Source of the DNA: Clavibacter zhangzhiyongii
GTDB taxonomy: Bacteria; Actinomycetota; Actinomycetes; Actinomycetales; Microbacteriaceae
Direction of reading: 5' to 3'
Assembly: GCF_014775655.1 (NCBI RefSeq)
Contig: NZ_CP061274.1
Location: 124,001-188,000 of the forward strand
Length of the DNA: 64,000 nucleotides
A program made the translations under genes and the position numbers. Numbering within the stretch: the stretch's first letter is position 1; every line of letters starts with the position of its first letter. The notes under the pieces are model-generated. The model saw only the letters and a program-made list of their open reading frames with translations. It had not been told where the DNA came from and ran no database searches. This document shows positions 1-7,979 of the stretch, one piece after another.

Positions 1-2123
1 CCGACGAGGATCACCGGCAGGAAGCTCAGGATCGGCCCCGGGCTCTCCAGCCCGATCAGCCCCGCGCCCCAGCCGAACTGGAACACCGCGACGATGAGGC
101 CGTAGGTCGCGAACAGCGACAGCACGAACCCGCCCGTCGCGATGAGCGGCAGGAGGATCGAGCGGAACACGACGATCAGGATCAGCAGCGACAGCCCCAC
201 GACCACGAGCAGGTAGAGCGGCAGCACCGCGGCCAGCGCCTCGGAGATGTCGATGTTGGTGGCGGCCTGCCCGGCGACGCCGAGCGAGATCCCGCCGTCG
301 AGCTCGGGCATCGCGCGGATGTCCTGCACCAGCTGCTCGGTCGACTCGCTGTTCGGGCCCTCCTCGGGGAGCACCTGGAACGCGAGCACGGTGCCGTCGT
401 CGGTGTTCGCGACGGGTGCCACGGCGACCACGTCGTCGAGGTCGTGCAGGGCCTGCGCGACGTCGACCTGGGTGGCGAGGAGGTCGGCCTCGGCGACGCC
501 CGCGGGCACGTCGGCGACCACGAGCAGCGGGCCGTTGGCGCCCTCGCCGAACTCGGCGGCGACCGTGGAGAAGGCGCGCTCGCTGGTGGATCCGGCGGGC
601 TCGCTCGACCCGTCCGGGAGCCCGAGGCGCATCGACAGGCTGGGGATCGCGACCACGAGCAGGGCCACGACCGTGCCGAGCACCGTGAGCACGGCGCGCG
701 CGTTCGACATGGGCTTCAGGGCCTTCGCCGCGTCCTGCGGGCGGGCCGGGTCGGCGGCCGCCGCGCGCTCGCGGTCGCGCTTCCGCAGCACGCGCGCGCC
801 GGCGAGGCCGAGCACCGCGGGCGTGAGGGTGATGGCGACCAGCACCGCGACGAGCACGCAGACGGCGCCCACCGTGCCCATCAGCGCGAGGAACGGCACG
901 CCCGTGATGTTGAGGGCGAGGAGCGCGACGATCACGGTGGATCCCGCGAACACGACCGCCGTTCCCGAGGTGCCGTTGGCGAGCCCGATCGACTCGCGCA
1001 CGCCCGTGCCGGCGAGCATCTGCTTGCGGTGCCGGTTGACGATGAAGAGGGAGTAGTCGATGCCGACCGCGAGGCCGAGCATCACGCCGAGCACCGGGGT
1101 CACCGACGCCATGTCCACGACGCCGGAGAACGCGAGCGAGGCCGTGACGCCGACGCCCACGCCGACCACCGCGGTGACGATGGGGAGCGAGGCGGCGATG
1201 AGCGTGCCGAGCATCACGATCAGGACGATGGCGGCGAACACGAGGCCGACGACCTCGCCGATGCCGAAGATCTCGGGGACGCCCTGCGCCAGGTCGGTCG
1301 CGAAGTCGACGCGCGTGCCGTCGACGGGGGAGTCCTGGAAGTGGGCGATGGCCTCCTGCTTGGTCTCCTCGGAGAGCTCGAGGCGCGGCTCCGTGAAGGA
1401 GACGTTGACGATCGCGGTCGAGCCGTCCTCCGAGACGACGCCGATGCCGTCCGTGAGGCCGAGGAGCGTGCGGCCGAGTTCGGCCTGCTCGGCGCCGGAC
1501 TCGAGCTGCGTGCGGTTCGCGTCGACCGTCGCCTGCTGCTCCTGGAGCGCCTGGGTCTGCTGGTCGAGCTGGGCCTGCTGCGCGTCGAGCGGCGCGAGCT
1601 GGGCCGCCTGCGCGCCCGCGGCCTCGGCCTGCTGGCGCGCGGCGGTGAGCTGCTGCTGGCCGGCCTCGAGCTGCGCCTTCCCGGCGTCGAGCTGCTGCTG
1701 CGCCTGGTCGAGCTGGCTGCGGCCCGCGGTGATCTGCTCGTCGCCGCTCTGCAGCTGCGCGGCCTGGTCGGCGCGCTGCTGGGTGACGGCGAAGGGATCC
1801 ACCACGGAGGCGACGCCATCGAGGTCGCCCGCGCTCGTCGCGAGGGCCGAGATGTCCGCCTTCTGCTGGTCGGTGAAGGCCGAGCCGTCGGTGGTCGTGT
1901 AGACGACCGTGCCGGTGCCGCCCGCGGTGTCCGGGAGCGTCCGGGCGAGCTCGTCGGTGACGGCGCCGGACGCCGTGCCCGGGATGTCGAAGCTGTTGCC
2001 GAGGGTGCCCGCGAAGGCGAGGAACGAGCCCACGCCGATCCCGAGGATCACCACCCACGAGATGATCACGACCCACGCTCGACGCGCGGCCATCGAACCG
2101 AGCCGGTACAGCACTGATGCCAT
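1..2123 (-). CDS. MMPL family membrane transporter (3' end outside window)
   Basis: The first 707 codons of an RND-superfamily MMPL exporter; the stop lies beyond the window start. An N-terminal membrane segment is followed by a periplasm-facing region in which roughly residues 100-205 are a Gln/Ala-rich coiled coil. A helix bundle follows with the family hallmark GLAVGIDYSLFIV, then a second exported domain and further helices. MMPL proteins export lipids or hydrophobic compounds using the proton gradient; the substrate cannot be read here. The ATG at 2123 has a GAGGGAG ribosome site just upstream. A TetR gene is divergent 67 bp away with an inverted repeat between them, so local repression is likely. 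The domain call is secure, the substrate unknown. Confidence 0.9.
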   Translation of the reverse strand, partial: MASVLYRLGSMAARRAWVVIISWVVILGIGVGSFLAFAGTLGNSFDIPGTASGAVTDELARTLPDTAGGTGTVVYTTTDGSAFTDQQKADISALATSAGDLDGVASVVDPFAVTQQRADQAAQLQSGDEQITAGRSQLDQAQQQLDAGKAQLEAGQQQLTAARQQAEAAGAQAAQLAPLDAQQAQLDQQTQALQEQQATVDANRTQLESGAEQAELGRTLLGLTDGIGVVSEDGSTAIVNVSFTEPRLELSEETKQEAIAHFQDSPVDGTRVDFATDLAQGVPEIFGIGEVVGLVFAAIVLIVMLGTLIAASLPIVTAVVGVGVGVTASLAFSGVVDMASVTPVLGVMLGLAVGIDYSLFIVNRHRKQMLAGTGVRESIGLANGTSGTAVVFAGSTVIVALLALNITGVPFLALMGTVGAVCVLVAVLVAITLTPAVLGLAGARVLRKRDRERAAAADPARPQDAAKALKPMSNARAVLTVLGTVVALLVVAIPSLSMRLGLPDGSSEPAGSTSERAFSTVAAEFGEGANGPLLVVADVPAGVAEADLLATQVDVAQALHDLDDVVAVAPVANTDDGTVLAFQVLPEEGPNSESTEQLVQDIRAMPELDGGISLGVAGQAATNIDISEALAAVLPLYLLVVVGLSLLILIVVFRSILLPLIATGGFVLSLFATYGLIVAVFQFGWGAGLIGLESPGPILSFLPVILV

Positions 2124-2144
2124 GTCATCTCCCTCAGACGCTTC

Positions 2145-2165
2145 GACGATACGCTACGTCTCGTC
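2145..2165. promoter_or_regulatory. Imperfect palindrome, candidate TetR operator
   Basis: Two 9-bp arms (GACGATACG and CGTCTCGTC) separated by CTA pair with one mismatch. The site lies between the divergent MMPL and TetR starts, just upstream of the TetR -10-like TACCCT (2179-2184). Size and position fit a TetR dimer site controlling both genes. Binding is inferred. Confidence 0.55.
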
Positions 2166-2190
2166 TAGTTTCTGGAGCTACCCTGTGCAG

Positions 2191-2775
2191 GTGAACGAGC
2201 ACCGAACCGGGCGGGTCCGCAGCGAGGCGGCCCGCGAGGCGATCCTGAGCGCGACGGTGCGCCTCATCCACGCCGTCGGCTACGACCACCTCACGATCGA
2301 GGGCGTCGCCAAGGAGGCCGGCGTCGGCAAGCAGACGATCTACCGGTGGTGGCCGTCCCGCGGGGCGCTCATCGCCGACTGCATGACCGAGGGCCGGCTG
2401 ATCCCCGTGGAGTTCGCGGTGCCCGACACCGGCGACCTCCTCGCCGACATCGAGCGCTGGCTGACCGACGTGCTCGCCGTGCTCGACGCCCCGGCCGGCG
2501 GTCCGCTCGTGCGATCGCTGGTGGCCGCGGCCGCGGAGGACGAGGCCGTCGGCGACCGCCTGGGCGCGAGCCTCGGCGTCGACCGCGACCTGTCCGAGCG
2601 CCTCGCCTCGGGGATCCGCGCGGGCCAGCTCCCGCCCGACGCCCCCGTCGAGGAGCTGGGCCAGGCGATCCTCGGCGTCATCGTGCTGCGCGTGCTCGGC
2701 CGGAAGGCCGACCACGCGGAGAGCGTGACGCGGCTGGTGCGGTTCGTGCTGGGGTCGGGCGGGGCGCACGGCTGA
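2191..2775 (+). CDS. TetR/AcrR family transcriptional regulator
   Basis: A 194-residue TetR-type repressor. The N-terminal helix-turn-helix reads LTIEGVAKEAGVGKQTIYRWW at about residues 29-49, followed by an all-helical ligand/dimer domain. GTG at 2191 is preferred because a TANNNT hexamer (TACCCT, 2179-2184) ends six bases before it, the pattern of a leaderless start; an in-frame ATG at 2122 would add 23 residues and overlap the MMPL start. Divergence from the MMPL exporter and the shared palindrome suggest it represses that exporter and itself. Confidence 0.88.
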   Translation: MNEHRTGRVRSEAAREAILSATVRLIHAVGYDHLTIEGVAKEAGVGKQTIYRWWPSRGALIADCMTEGRLIPVEFAVPDTGDLLADIERWLTDVLAVLDAPAGGPLVRSLVAAAAEDEAVGDRLGASLGVDRDLSERLASGIRAGQLPPDAPVEELGQAILGVIVLRVLGRKADHAESVTRLVRFVLGSGGAHG

Positions 2776-2810
2776 GCGGACCGCTGTCGGAGGCGCGGCC
2801 TAGGCTTGCG

Positions 2811-2824
2811 TTACAACGTTGTAA
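2811..2824. promoter_or_regulatory. Perfect 14-bp palindrome TTACAACGTTGTAA
   Basis: A perfect inverted repeat 12 bp before the MFS permease start and just downstream of a -10-like TAGGCT (2801-2806). A repressor bound here would sit at the transcription start. The cognate regulator is not evident; the adjacent upstream TetR is one candidate. Confidence 0.5.
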
Positions 2825-2835
2825 TCGGAGGCACC

Positions 2836-4044
2836 ATGGACCGGCTCGATCCCGCGTGGGCACGACGGCGGTGGCTCCTCGCCATCCTCGGCGGGTTCGC
2901 CCTCGGCGGCTTCACCCTGTCGAGCTGGGCGGCGCGGCTGCCCTCCATCCGCGCGGCCCTCGAGCTGGGCGACGCGGAGCTCGGCTTCGTCCTGCTGGCG
3001 ACGACCGCGGGATCCGGCGCGGGGCTCCTCGCCTCCCGCCTGCTGCTCAGCGGCGGGGGAGCGCGCAGGGGGCTCGCCACGGCGGCCCTCGCGATGGCCG
3101 CGGGCGTCGGGACGGTGGGGGCAGGGGCCGCGATCGGCAGCGTGGCCGTCCTCCTCGCGGGCTTCGCCATCGCGGGAGTCGGCCTCGGCTCGCTGGACGT
3201 GCTCCTCAACATCGACGGCGCCGTCATCGAGCGTCTGTCGCGCCGCACCCTCATGCCGCTGATGCACGCGGCCTGGCCGGCGGGCGCGGTCGTCGGGGCG
3301 GGCGTCGGCGCGGGGTGCGCGGCGCTCGGGGTCGCGCCGTCGGTCCAGCTGATCGGACAGGCGGCGGTCATCGCGGCCGCTGGGCTGGTGCTGGTGCGGG
3401 CGGTGCCGTCCGGGAGCCGGGGGACGCGTCGTGCGCGGCGCCGGCGCAGGGACGCACGTGCCCGGCGGGCGCCGCACGTCGACGCCCGGCTGCTGGCGAT
3501 CGGCGTCGTGATGCTCGGGGCCGAGTTCGGCGAGGGCGCGGCCAACGGCTGGATCAGCGTCGCCGTCCGCGACGCGATGGGCCGGCCCGAGGCCTTCGCG
3601 GCCGCCGCGATCGCGATCTACGCGGCGGCGCAGGTGGTCGTGCGGGTCGCCGCGGGACCGCTCGTCGACCGCCTCGGACGCGCGGCGATGATCCGCTGGA
3701 CCTCCGCGCTCGGCCTCGCGGGCGTCGTCCTCTTCATCCTCGACCTCGGCACGGTGCCGCTCGTGATCGGCGTGGTCCTCTGGTCCGTCGGCGTCTCGAT
3801 GGGCTTCCCGCTCGGGATGTCCGCCGCGGCTGAGGGCGACGACCCGACCGCGCGCGTGACCCTCGTCGCGAGCGTCGGGTACGTCGCCGGCTTCGTGGGA
3901 CCGCCGCTCATCGGCCTGCTGGCCCAGGGCTTCGGGATCCTGCCCGCGCTGTGGCCGGTGGCCGTGCTGTTCCTGGTGGGTGCGCTGCTGGCGCCCGCGT
4001 TCCGGTCGCGGCGCGGGGAGGCGTCGGCCGCGCCGGTCGGGTGA
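2836..4044 (+). CDS. MFS transporter, YbjJ-like
   Basis: A 402-residue major facilitator permease with about twelve hydrophobic segments in two six-helix halves. The opening region (SSWAARLPSIR followed by an ELGFVLL stretch) resembles the YbjJ/fucose-permease-like group; the substrate is unknown. An Arg-rich cytoplasmic loop near residues 190-215 separates the halves. ATG 2836 is chosen because GGAG lies six bases upstream; an in-frame ATG at 2806 would place the palindrome inside the coding region. It follows the TetR gene by 60 bp on the same strand and may be a separate unit with its own operator. Confidence 0.85.
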   Translation: MDRLDPAWARRRWLLAILGGFALGGFTLSSWAARLPSIRAALELGDAELGFVLLATTAGSGAGLLASRLLLSGGGARRGLATAALAMAAGVGTVGAGAAIGSVAVLLAGFAIAGVGLGSLDVLLNIDGAVIERLSRRTLMPLMHAAWPAGAVVGAGVGAGCAALGVAPSVQLIGQAAVIAAAGLVLVRAVPSGSRGTRRARRRRRDARARRAPHVDARLLAIGVVMLGAEFGEGAANGWISVAVRDAMGRPEAFAAAAIAIYAAAQVVVRVAAGPLVDRLGRAAMIRWTSALGLAGVVLFILDLGTVPLVIGVVLWSVGVSMGFPLGMSAAAEGDDPTARVTLVASVGYVAGFVGPPLIGLLAQGFGILPALWPVAVLFLVGALLAPAFRSRRGEASAAPVG

Positions 4045-4086
4045 CGGCTGCCGGCCGCACGAGGCCCCGCGTCACCCGGCCCCGCA

Positions 4087-4944
4087 TCACCCGTACGCGT
4101 AGAACCCCTCGCCGGACTCCACGCCGAGCTTGCCCTTGTCGAGGTACTCGCTCTTGAGGTGCGCCGCCCACGCCTGCGCGCCCGGGTCGTCGCTCGCCGC
4201 GGAGATGGCGTGGGCGGTGCGGAGGCCCACCACGTCGTAGATCTGGAACGGGCCGAGGGGCGCGCCGGTGGCGATGCGCCAGGTGGTGTCGACCGTCTTG
4301 GGATCCGCGACACCCGTCAGCACGAGGCCCGCGGCTGCATCGAGCAGCGGCACGAGCAGGGAGTTGAGCACGTAGCCGGGCTGCTCCTTCTTCAGCGGGA
4401 TCGGGACCATGCCGATCTCCTCCGCGAACGCGACCACCCGGTCGAACACCTCGGGCGACGTGCGCTCGGTGCCCATGATCTCGGCCGTGTTCTGCCGCCA
4501 CACGTGGTTCGCGAAGTGCAGGGCGAGGAAGCGGTCGGGGCGGCCGGTGGAGTCGGCGATCGCGCTCGGCAGGAGCGTCGAGGAGTTGGTCGCGAAGACC
4601 GTGCGCTCGGGGGCGGCGTCGGCGATGCGGCGGTAGACGTCCTGCTTGAGGTCGAGGCGCTCGGGGACGGCCTCGATCACGAGGTCGGCGTCGGCGACGG
4701 AGGCGGCGAGGTCGCTCGTCAGCGTGATCCCGGCGGCGGCCGCGGTCGCGGACTCCCGGGTCTCCTCGCCCGACTCGGACACGTACTGCGCGACGATCGC
4801 GTCGAGCCGCCCGCGTGCGGCCTCGAGTGCGGAGTCATCGACGTCGTAGCTCGTCACGGTCTTGCCGTGGTTCGCGGCCTGGAACGCGATCTGCGCGCCG
4901 AGCACCCCCGCGCCGAGGACGGTGACCTTGGTGATGTCGGGCAT
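4087..4944 (-). CDS. 3-hydroxyacyl-CoA dehydrogenase family protein
   Basis: A 285-residue NAD-dependent 3-hydroxyacyl-CoA (3-hydroxybutyryl-CoA type) dehydrogenase. The Rossmann glycine motif GAGVLG is at residues 11-16, the NSST segment at 120-123, the catalytic His in HFANHVW at residue 143 and the partner Glu in NTAEIM at residue 155. The C-terminal helical dimer domain is complete. It interconverts 3-hydroxyacyl-CoA and 3-oxoacyl-CoA, as in fatty-acid oxidation or butyrate metabolism. ATG 4944 is preceded by GAAGGAG. It is monocistronic, with a convergent MFS gene downstream. The exact chain-length preference cannot be read. Confidence 0.88.
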   Translation of the reverse strand: MPDITKVTVLGAGVLGAQIAFQAANHGKTVTSYDVDDSALEAARGRLDAIVAQYVSESGEETRESATAAAAGITLTSDLAASVADADLVIEAVPERLDLKQDVYRRIADAAPERTVFATNSSTLLPSAIADSTGRPDRFLALHFANHVWRQNTAEIMGTERTSPEVFDRVVAFAEEIGMVPIPLKKEQPGYVLNSLLVPLLDAAAGLVLTGVADPKTVDTTWRIATGAPLGPFQIYDVVGLRTAHAISAASDDPGAQAWAAHLKSEYLDKGKLGVESGEGFYAYG

Positions 4945-5289
4945 GCGGACTCCTTCGTCGGCGGACGCGGGCGGCGGCGGGCGGGTCCCGCGGGCGGCGT
5001 CCCCTCCAGCGAAGCACCGGGCGGTGCGCGGCGGCCCGCGCGTGCGGGGAGCGGACATCGAGCGGACGCGCGGAGAGAGGGGCAGTGGGGATCGGCCGAC
5101 GGTGCTGCCGGTCATTCGAGCCGCCCGAACTGGGGGCCACTCGGCCCCTTCGCGGGACCACGCAGCCTCATAGGCTCTAGCCGGTTACCCGCCAGTCAAG
5201 CCCCCCACGAGTTCCGTCGAGTTCCGCGCTGCCCGCGCTGGAGCGATGCGCAGATCTGCGCTCCGGCTCGTCATGGAAGAGAAGATGTG
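4945..5289. other. Intergenic region between divergent genes
   Basis: 345 bp between the dehydrogenase and the coiled-coil protein. It contains a tandem pair of the 10-mers CGAGTTCCGT/CGAGTTCCGC (5208-5227) and a perfect 14-bp palindrome GCGCAGATCTGCGC (5248-5261) about 25 bp before the downstream start. A five-codon ORF (ATG 5273) stops with TGATG overlap at 5290. No convincing gene or structured RNA is visible. Confidence 0.5.
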
Positions 5290-6216
5290 ATGGTCCACGA
5301 GAATCCCGAACCCGATGTCGCAGCGCTGCCCGCGGAGGTCGAAGGAGAGGTGACGCCAGCGCGCCACAAGGTCTCTCGAAGGACCTGGATCATCGTGGGC
5401 TCGTCCGTGCTGGCGTTGGTCCTCCTCGTAGTGGCCGCGCTCATCGTGGCGAACCTCCTCCGGGAGCAGGCCGAGGCCAAGGCGGAAGCCGTCTCCGCGT
5501 ACACGTCAGCGCAGACCTCGCACGGGAGTGCGCTGGAGGGCCTCCGCACCGCCATCGCCAACGCCGAATCGCTCACGGGGGTGACGGGAGATGACGAGGT
5601 CGACGACGTGGATCTCCTCGTCGAGCTGAGGGCACAGGTCGACGCGGCGCAGGAGAGCCTCACCGGGACGGATGTGGAGTACATCGACTCCGCCGCTCGG
5701 AGCAGGGAGGAAGTGGAAGCCGCCGCCGCCGAGCTCACGGAGGCTCAGGAGGAGGCGCGGGGCGCGTCGAAGAGCGTGAACGATGCGCGCGTCGCCGTGG
5801 CGGACGACGTGTCGGCGCGCACGGAACGGATCGCCGAGGAACAGCGAGCGGCCAAGACCGCTGCGGCGAAGGCGGCTGCAGGACCGGTCGCATTCGAGGA
5901 TCTGTTCCGTTCCGGCAACAGCGTCATCGGCACCTACTACCGCTTCGAAGGGCGCATCATCCAGGATGCGGGTTCGGGGAGCTACCGAGTCAACATGACC
6001 AAGGACCCCGGATACTCGCGCGTGTTCTGGGAGGACACCATCCTCGTGTCCGTCGCGGGGACCCCGGGCACCCGTCTCCTGGAGGACGACATCATCTCCT
6101 TCACGGCGGCATCGGGGGGAGTGCAGAGCTACACGACCGTCTTCGGAGCGACCGTCACGCTGCCCCTGGTGATCGCGGAAGCGGGGGACATCTCGGTCAC
6201 GGGACGAGCGGACTAG
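5290..6216 (+). CDS. Membrane-anchored coiled-coil protein of unknown function
   Basis: A 308-residue protein that I do not recognise. A short acidic cytoplasmic N-terminus is followed by one transmembrane helix (residues about 30-56), an Ala/Glu-rich helical coiled-coil region (about 57-200), and a C-terminal beta-rich domain beginning FEDLFRSGNSV that looks like a small OB-fold or beta-barrel. Topology would place the coiled coil and C-terminal domain outside the membrane. Codon use is somewhat less GC-extreme than the neighbours. ATG 5290 has a purine-rich GGAAGAGAAG upstream. It is monocistronic; no neighbour suggests a pathway. Confidence 0.75.
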   Translation: MVHENPEPDVAALPAEVEGEVTPARHKVSRRTWIIVGSSVLALVLLVVAALIVANLLREQAEAKAEAVSAYTSAQTSHGSALEGLRTAIANAESLTGVTGDDEVDDVDLLVELRAQVDAAQESLTGTDVEYIDSAARSREEVEAAAAELTEAQEEARGASKSVNDARVAVADDVSARTERIAEEQRAAKTAAAKAAAGPVAFEDLFRSGNSVIGTYYRFEGRIIQDAGSGSYRVNMTKDPGYSRVFWEDTILVSVAGTPGTRLLEDDIISFTAASGGVQSYTTVFGATVTLPLVIAEAGDISVTGRAD

Positions 6217-6341
6217 CTCGGCAGGCGACCTGCTCCTCCCGCTCGCCGTGGGCGTGCGATCACACACTTCGATCGGGCCGTCCCCGGCCGGCACTGGGTA
6301 GCGTCGAGGGGCGGATCCCTCCGCGGAGCACGGAGGACCAC

Positions 6342-7199
6342 ATGACCGACACCCCGAGGCGGAAGCCCCTCGAGCCCCTCGACCCGACCGAGCAGGGCGT
6401 GGAGGGCGAGCTCCGCCGCGACCGCTTCCTCGGCGACCGCGACCTCACGCGCTGGGTGACGCCGGTCGGGCGCGTGCTCGCCCGCGTCGTGCAGCGGATC
6501 ATGCGCGTGCTCGGCCCGCACGCCGCCCTCGTCATCACGCTGCTGGTGGGCCTCGCGCTCGCCGTGGGCCTCTCGGCGATCGCCGCGCAGGTCTACGACA
6601 ACGTGACCGACGCCGACGGGGTCGCCGGCCTCGACAAGCCGCTCCTCACCTTCATGCTCGGTCTCCGGTCGCCGGGGCTCGACACCGCGGCGACCGCGTA
6701 CACGGACATCGCGGGCGTCGTGATCATGCCGATCATCGCGGTCGTGACGATGCTGTTCCTGGCCATCCGGCGCCGCTCGTGGACGCCGATCATCCTCGTG
6801 ACGGCAGCGGGCGCCGGATCCCTGCTGCTCACCATCGCGGGGAAGAACATCATCGGCCGCGCCCGCCCCGACCTGGCCGACGCGGTGCCGCCGTACGAGA
6901 CGTCGCCGTCGTTCCCCAGCGGTCACACGCTGAACGCGGTCGCGATCGCCGGGATCCTCGCCTACGTGCTCCTCCTCCGCCAGCACCGCCGCGCGACCCG
7001 CGTGCTCTCGATCACCGTGGCGGTGGTCTTCGCCGTGACCGTCGGCATCTCCCGCGTGTACCTCGGCCACCACTGGTTCACGGACGTGCTCGCGGCCTTC
7101 TTCCTCAGCGGCGCGTGGTTGGCGCTGGTGATCACGGCGCATCGGCTGTACCTGACGGCCAGGCGGCCGGAGGCGGTGGAGGCGGGCCCGACGCGCTGA
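6342..7199 (+). CDS. PAP2 superfamily membrane phosphatase
   Basis: A 285-residue integral membrane phosphatase with about six helices. All three PAP2 signature blocks are present: K168 to RP at 174-175, SGH at 193-195 (His attacks as acid/base partner), and R238 with H244 and D248 in SRVYLGHHWFTD. Family members dephosphorylate lipid phosphates such as phosphatidic acid or undecaprenyl pyrophosphate on the outer membrane face. ATG 6342 follows CGGAGGA. The N-terminal 55 residues are charged and cytoplasmic. The specific lipid substrate is not determinable. Confidence 0.9.
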   Translation: MTDTPRRKPLEPLDPTEQGVEGELRRDRFLGDRDLTRWVTPVGRVLARVVQRIMRVLGPHAALVITLLVGLALAVGLSAIAAQVYDNVTDADGVAGLDKPLLTFMLGLRSPGLDTAATAYTDIAGVVIMPIIAVVTMLFLAIRRRSWTPIILVTAAGAGSLLLTIAGKNIIGRARPDLADAVPPYETSPSFPSGHTLNAVAIAGILAYVLLLRQHRRATRVLSITVAVVFAVTVGISRVYLGHHWFTDVLAAFFLSGAWLALVITAHRLYLTARRPEAVEAGPTR

Positions 7200-7227
7200 C
7201 CCGCCGGTCGTGTGCGACGGTGGACCC

Positions 7228-7467
7228 ATGGCAGACCGACGCATGTTCGAGGACGACTCCGCGGCACGGCTGCAGCTGACGGGTGATCTGTCGCCTCGTC
7301 AGGTACTCGTGCTGATCGCGGTGACCGCTTTCATGTCCGCGTCCGCCCTCGCATTCGTCGAGCTCGACCTCGTCATGCGCGTCGTCGTCATGGCGGTCGT
7401 GATGCTCGTGCTCGTATTGATCGGGCGGGTGATCATCCGGCGCATGAACCTCCGCCGGCACCGCTAA
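7228..7467 (+). CDS. Small two-helix membrane protein, hypothetical
   Basis: A 79-residue protein with an acidic N-terminus, two hydrophobic segments (about residues 25-45 and 48-68) and a basic Arg-rich C-terminus ending RRHR. No family is recognised. ATG 7228 is preferred over the upstream in-frame ATG 7210; there is no clear ribosome site, but a nAnnnT hexamer six bases upstream would fit a leaderless message. It follows the PAP2 gene by 28 bp and may be co-expressed. Confidence 0.55.
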   Translation: MADRRMFEDDSAARLQLTGDLSPRQVLVLIAVTAFMSASALAFVELDLVMRVVVMAVVMLVLVLIGRVIIRRMNLRRHR

Positions 7468-7506
7468 CCGGAGCACGCTCGGGTAGACCCGTGCGACCCT
7501 TGCCAC

Positions 7507-7929
7507 ATGGATTTAGAGGTCGGCCCCGCGCTGACCATCCCCGCGGCGGAGCTGCAGTGGCGGTTCTCGCGGTCGTCCGGTCCCGGCGGGCAGCACGTCA
7601 ACACCTCGGACAGCCGGGTGCAGCTCACGTGGGACGTCGTGGGATCGCTCGTGCTGAGCGAGGCGCAGCGGGAGCGGATCCTCGAGCGGATCGGCCGGCG
7701 CCTGGTCGCGGGGACGGTCACGGTGACGATGTCCGAGCAGCGGTCGCAGCTGCGCAACCGGGTCGCCGCGATCGACGCGCTCCGCGAGATCGTGGCCGAT
7801 GCGCTCGCACCGGCGGCCGCGGAGCGCCGCGCGACACGTCCCACGCGCGGCTCGCAGCGCCGCCGCCTCGCGGCCAAGACGCAGCGGTCCGCGACGAAGC
7901 AGCAGCGCAAGCGGCCGACCGGGGAATGA
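7507..7929 (+). CDS. arfB: Alternative ribosome-rescue factor ArfB (peptidyl-tRNA hydrolase)
   Basis: A 140-residue release-factor-like hydrolase. The catalytic GGQ lies at residues 27-29 within SSGPGGQHVNTSDSRVQL, and the C-terminal tail is Lys/Arg/Gln-rich, as needed for insertion into the empty mRNA channel. ArfB frees ribosomes stalled on messages without a stop codon by hydrolysing peptidyl-tRNA. Length and architecture match the YaeJ/ArfB family rather than full release factors, which have additional codon-recognition domains. It is single-gene, convergent with the flavin oxidoreductase. Confidence 0.93.
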   Translation: MDLEVGPALTIPAAELQWRFSRSSGPGGQHVNTSDSRVQLTWDVVGSLVLSEAQRERILERIGRRLVAGTVTVTMSEQRSQLRNRVAAIDALREIVADALAPAAAERRATRPTRGSQRRRLAAKTQRSATKQQRKRPTGE

Positions 7930-7931
7930 GA

Positions 7932-7967
7932 GCGGGCGCCACCTCCGGAGAAGGAGACGGCGCCCGC
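7932..7967. terminator. Inverted repeat between convergent genes
   Basis: Perfect 9-bp arms GCGGGCGCC and GGCGCCCGC flank an 18-nt loop. It lies just past the arfB stop and before the convergent oxidoreductase stop, so it could end transcription from both sides. There is no U-tract, as is usual in GC-rich actinobacteria. Confidence 0.5.
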
Positions 7968-7979
7968 GTCAGCGACGGA

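Noticed and set aside
444-2117. Long plus-strand ORF antisense to the MMPL gene
   Set aside because: Composition is an Arg/Asp/Glu/Gly-rich shadow of GC-rich coding DNA; the opposite strand reads as a clear MMPL protein.
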